A stretch of 46,503 bases of DNA from BS750m-G4 sp964472195 (GTDB lineage: Bacteria > Bacteroidota > Ignavibacteria > Tepidaquicellales > Tepidaquicellaceae), in NCBI GenBank assembly GCA_964472195.1, contig CAYYJH010000010.1, positions 1 through 46,503 of the forward strand, given 5' to 3'. The position numbers and the translations under genes were made by a program. Below the pieces are notes generated by a model. The model was not told where the DNA came from. It was given only the letters and a program-made list of their open reading frames with translations, and did not search any database. This document shows, piece by piece, positions 44,235 to 46,503 of this stretch; the stretch's first letter is position 1, and the number at the start of each line of letters is the position of its first letter.

Positions 44235-46503
44235 ATGACAGATGAATTAGAAACTTCTCAATTAGATTCTGATATAACAAATGACGAAGATAATAAGACC
44301 GTAGAAAACGAAATTGAAACAAAAGAAACAAAAGAAACAAAAGAAACAAAAGAAACAAAAGAAACAAAAGAAACAAAAGNNNNNNNNNNNNNNNNNNNNN
44401 NNNNNNNNNNNNNNNNNNNNNNNNNNNNNNNNNNNNNNNNNNNNNNNNNNNNNNNNNNNNNNNNNNNNNNNNNNNNNNNGAAACAAAAGAAACAAAAGAA
44501 ACAAAAGAAACAAAAGAAACAAAAGAAACAAAAGAAACAAAAAACTCTAACGAGGAAAAATCTAAAGTCCCTAAATTCATAAATCCGGATTATGACGACG
44601 AAGAATTTCAAACAATGTTAAAATTGTATGAAAAAACCTTCAACGTCATAAAGGAAAATGAACTTGTAAAAGGTAAAATTGTAGCAATACATGGGGAAGA
44701 TGTGTTAATAGATATAGGATCAAAATCGGATGGCAGGGTATCAATAAATGAGTTTTCTAATCAAGAAGAACTCGTTGTAGGTAATGAAATTGAAATATTC
44801 TTAGAAAAGATTGAAGATAAAGAGGGGCAGCTTATACTTTCTAAGAAGAAAGCTGATTCCATAAAAATGTGGGACAACATTGTCGAAGCACAAAAAAACA
44901 GCACAATAGTAAAGGGAAAATGTATAAGAAGAATTAAAGGAGGTTTTGTAGTTGACCTAAGCGGCTTAACTGCTTTCCTTCCCGGCTCTCAAATCGATAC
45001 TAAACCCATCAGGGATTACGATGAATATGTAGGTAAGACACTTGACTTCAAAGTTATAAAAATAAACAACCAGATAGAAAATATTATCGTATCCCACAAG
45101 GTTCTCATAGAAGAATCTATGGCAGGACAACGTGCAGAGCTTCTTCGGACAATTAAAAAAGGAATTACATTAGACGCGAACGTAAAAGCAATCACAGATT
45201 TTGGAGTGTTTGTTGACCTTGGAGGATTGGATGGATTAATTCATATCACCGACCTTTCATGGGGTAGAATTAACCACCCGAGTGATGTGGTTAAACTGGA
45301 TCAGAAAATAAGAGTTTATGTTATCGAATTCGATGAAGAAAAGCAGCGAGTCTATTTAGGATTGAAACAACTTCAGCCTCACCCGTGGGATAACATAGAA
45401 GAAAAATTTGTTATCGGAGATAAAGTTTCCGGCAAAGTCGTTTCGCTAACTGAATACGGAGCTTTTATTGAAATAGAAAAAGGTATCGAAGGATTAATTC
45501 ATATCAGTGAAATGTCGTGGACACAACACATTACAAATCCAAGTCAAATGGTTACGATGGGACAATTAGTTGAAGCCCAGATTTTGAACATTGACTTAGA
45601 AAACAGAAAACTTTCTCTTGGAATGAAACAACTCACCCCAAATCCATGGCAAAGCTTGCTTGAAAAGTTTCCTGTCGGGACAAAGCAAAAAGGAAAAGTC
45701 TGCAACATCACAAACTTTGGCGTCTTCGTCGAGCTGGAAGAAGGTGTTGATGGTTTGGTACACATCTCAGACCTTTCGTGGACAAAGAAGATTCTTGATG
45801 TAAATGATTTCATTAAGATGGGAGATGATTTAGAAGTCGTTATATTAGGAGTTGATGTTGCTAATCAAAGAATATCATTAGGGCACAAGCAACTTTTTGA
45901 CAACCCGTGGGATAAGTTAGAAGAGAAATATAAAATGGGTTTTGAAACCGAATGTAAAGTAATAAAACCAATTGAAAAGGGCATCATAGTTGAATTACCT
46001 GACTTAGTCGACTCATTTGTCCCGGCATCTCAGCTGGCGGTTGCTCCTATTAAAAATTTCGGAGAACATTTTAACTTTGGCGATACTTTAAAAACAAAGT
46101 TGATTGAATTTGATAAAAGCAATAAGAAAATTGTACTTTCGATAATCGAATACTTTAAAGACAAAGATCAATCAGAAATCGATGAATACATTGCTAAATT
46201 TAAACTCCCGAGAAAATTTACAGCTAATGATATCAAAGAAAAAACAAGAAGCTTCGAATCAGAACAGATTGATTTCAAATTAGAGGATATAATCGGGGAA
46301 GATGTTCCACCTGCAAATCAACCTCCAGCGATCCAAACCTTTGAAGAAAAATCTACCGAGACTAATATAAAACCAGTTACTAAAAAAATTGAAGAACCGA
46401 CAGATACCAAAATAAAATCAGAAGTGAAGGTTGATGAAAAAACCGAAATCAAAGAGGAAAATAAGACACTTGAAAAGACTAAGGAAACCGTAACGATTGA
46501 ACC
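44235..46503 (+). CDS. rpsA: 30S ribosomal protein S1 (partial at the right edge; assembly gap inside)
   Basis: The start ATG at 44235 has an AGGAG Shine-Dalgarno at 44220-44224, a better site than most genes here. Residues 1-27 are acidic (MTDELETSQLDSDITNDEDN), followed by (Glu-Thr-Lys)n, then the 100-N gap, more ETK repeats, and six S1 domains. The domains show cores such as KGKIVAIHGEDVLIDIG, TDFGVFVDLGGLDGLIHIT, TEYGAFIEIEKGIEGLIHIS and TNFGVFVELEEGVDGLVHIS. S1 delivers mRNA to the 30S subunit. The frame before the gap (44235) and after it (GAA at 44480) differ by 2 modulo 3, so the 100 Ns are a placeholder and not the true length; I treat it as one gene. A Lys/Glu-rich tail after the last domain continues beyond the window. 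Confidence 0.93.
44316..44542 (+). repeat. GAAACAAAA 9-bp tandem repeat coding (Glu-Thr-Lys)n, split by the gap
   Basis: Seven complete units before the gap (44316-44378) and seven after (44480-44542), every unit identical. True copy number is unknown. It lies in the N-terminal extension of rpsA. Confidence 0.95.
44380..44479. other. Assembly gap (100 N)
   Basis: Exactly 100 undetermined bases inside the 9-bp repeat array, as expected for a scaffold gap of unknown size. The repeat phase on the two sides is inconsistent with exactly 100 bases. Confidence 0.99.

Noticed and set aside
44316..44542. Repeat array as a possible CRISPR
   Set aside because: Units are 9 bp with no spacers, lie in a coding frame, and no cas gene is present.
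44008..44611. Phe/Leu/Ser-, Lys/Gln- and Asn/Lys/Arg-repeat frames on both strands around the gap
   Set aside because: They are alternate-frame readings of the 9-bp repeat and Ns; the Glu-Thr-Lys frame joins a proper start with AGGAG to six S1 domains.

Overview
The window is an AT-rich bacterial chromosome segment, probably from the FCB superphylum and most likely an Ignavibacteria-like (Ignavibacteriota/Bacteroidota) organism. The case rests on several large secreted proteins ending in the QNYPNPFNP-type C-terminal sorting domain used by type IX secretion, on start sites that mostly lack a strong Shine-Dalgarno sequence, and on the neighbour sets (LytR_C-rsfS, cmk-rpsA, eno-queA). A 100-N run at 44380-44479 shows this is a draft or metagenomic scaffold. 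No tRNA, rRNA, CRISPR array, insertion sequence or prophage gene was recognised.

Layout. 1-5114: three minus-strand T9SS-type surface/secreted proteins. The first runs off the left edge and is a partial paralogue of the second; the two share a 770-bp perfectly identical tract. 5329-8457: a plus-strand housekeeping run (secreted hypothetical, LytR_C protein, RsfS, PdxA, FtsE-like ATPase). 8471-13034: TPR protein, a PQQ-propeller lipoprotein with a PEGA-domain partner, and a DMT transporter. 13169-16936: a minus-strand run of HMG-CoA synthase, thiolase and a DUF35 Zn-ribbon protein in archaeal style and order, followed by an SDR-type threonine dehydrogenase. 17345-22418: tandem giant T9SS sialidase-like propeller proteins. 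22638-26570: glucan phosphorylase, then divergently an MFS transporter and a DUF971 protein. 26643-35136: a seven-PAS hybrid histidine kinase, an SRPBCC protein, a lipoprotein and two poorly characterised exported proteins. 35296-40023: a degenerate amidohydrolase with every metal ligand replaced, translationally coupled to glycosylasparaginase, then an esterase and IspD. 40190-46503: queA and eno, a LEA-type protein, cmk and rpsA. The rpsA gene contains a (Glu-Thr-Lys)n tandem repeat interrupted by the assembly gap.

How the genes fit together. IspD places the MEP isoprenoid pathway in this organism, so the archaeal-type thiolase/HMG-CoA synthase/DUF35 module either gives a second (mevalonate) route or makes HMG-CoA for something else. 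The T9SS proteins form an exported set built by module shuffling: one N-terminal propeller is attached to two different C-terminal halves, and one of these contains a GC-rich module that looks foreign. The observations most worth following up are the catalytically dead amidohydrolase with an acidic tail, the gene-conversion-like tract, the GC-rich domain insert, the archaeal-type HMG-CoA module, and a nested palindromic repeat family.
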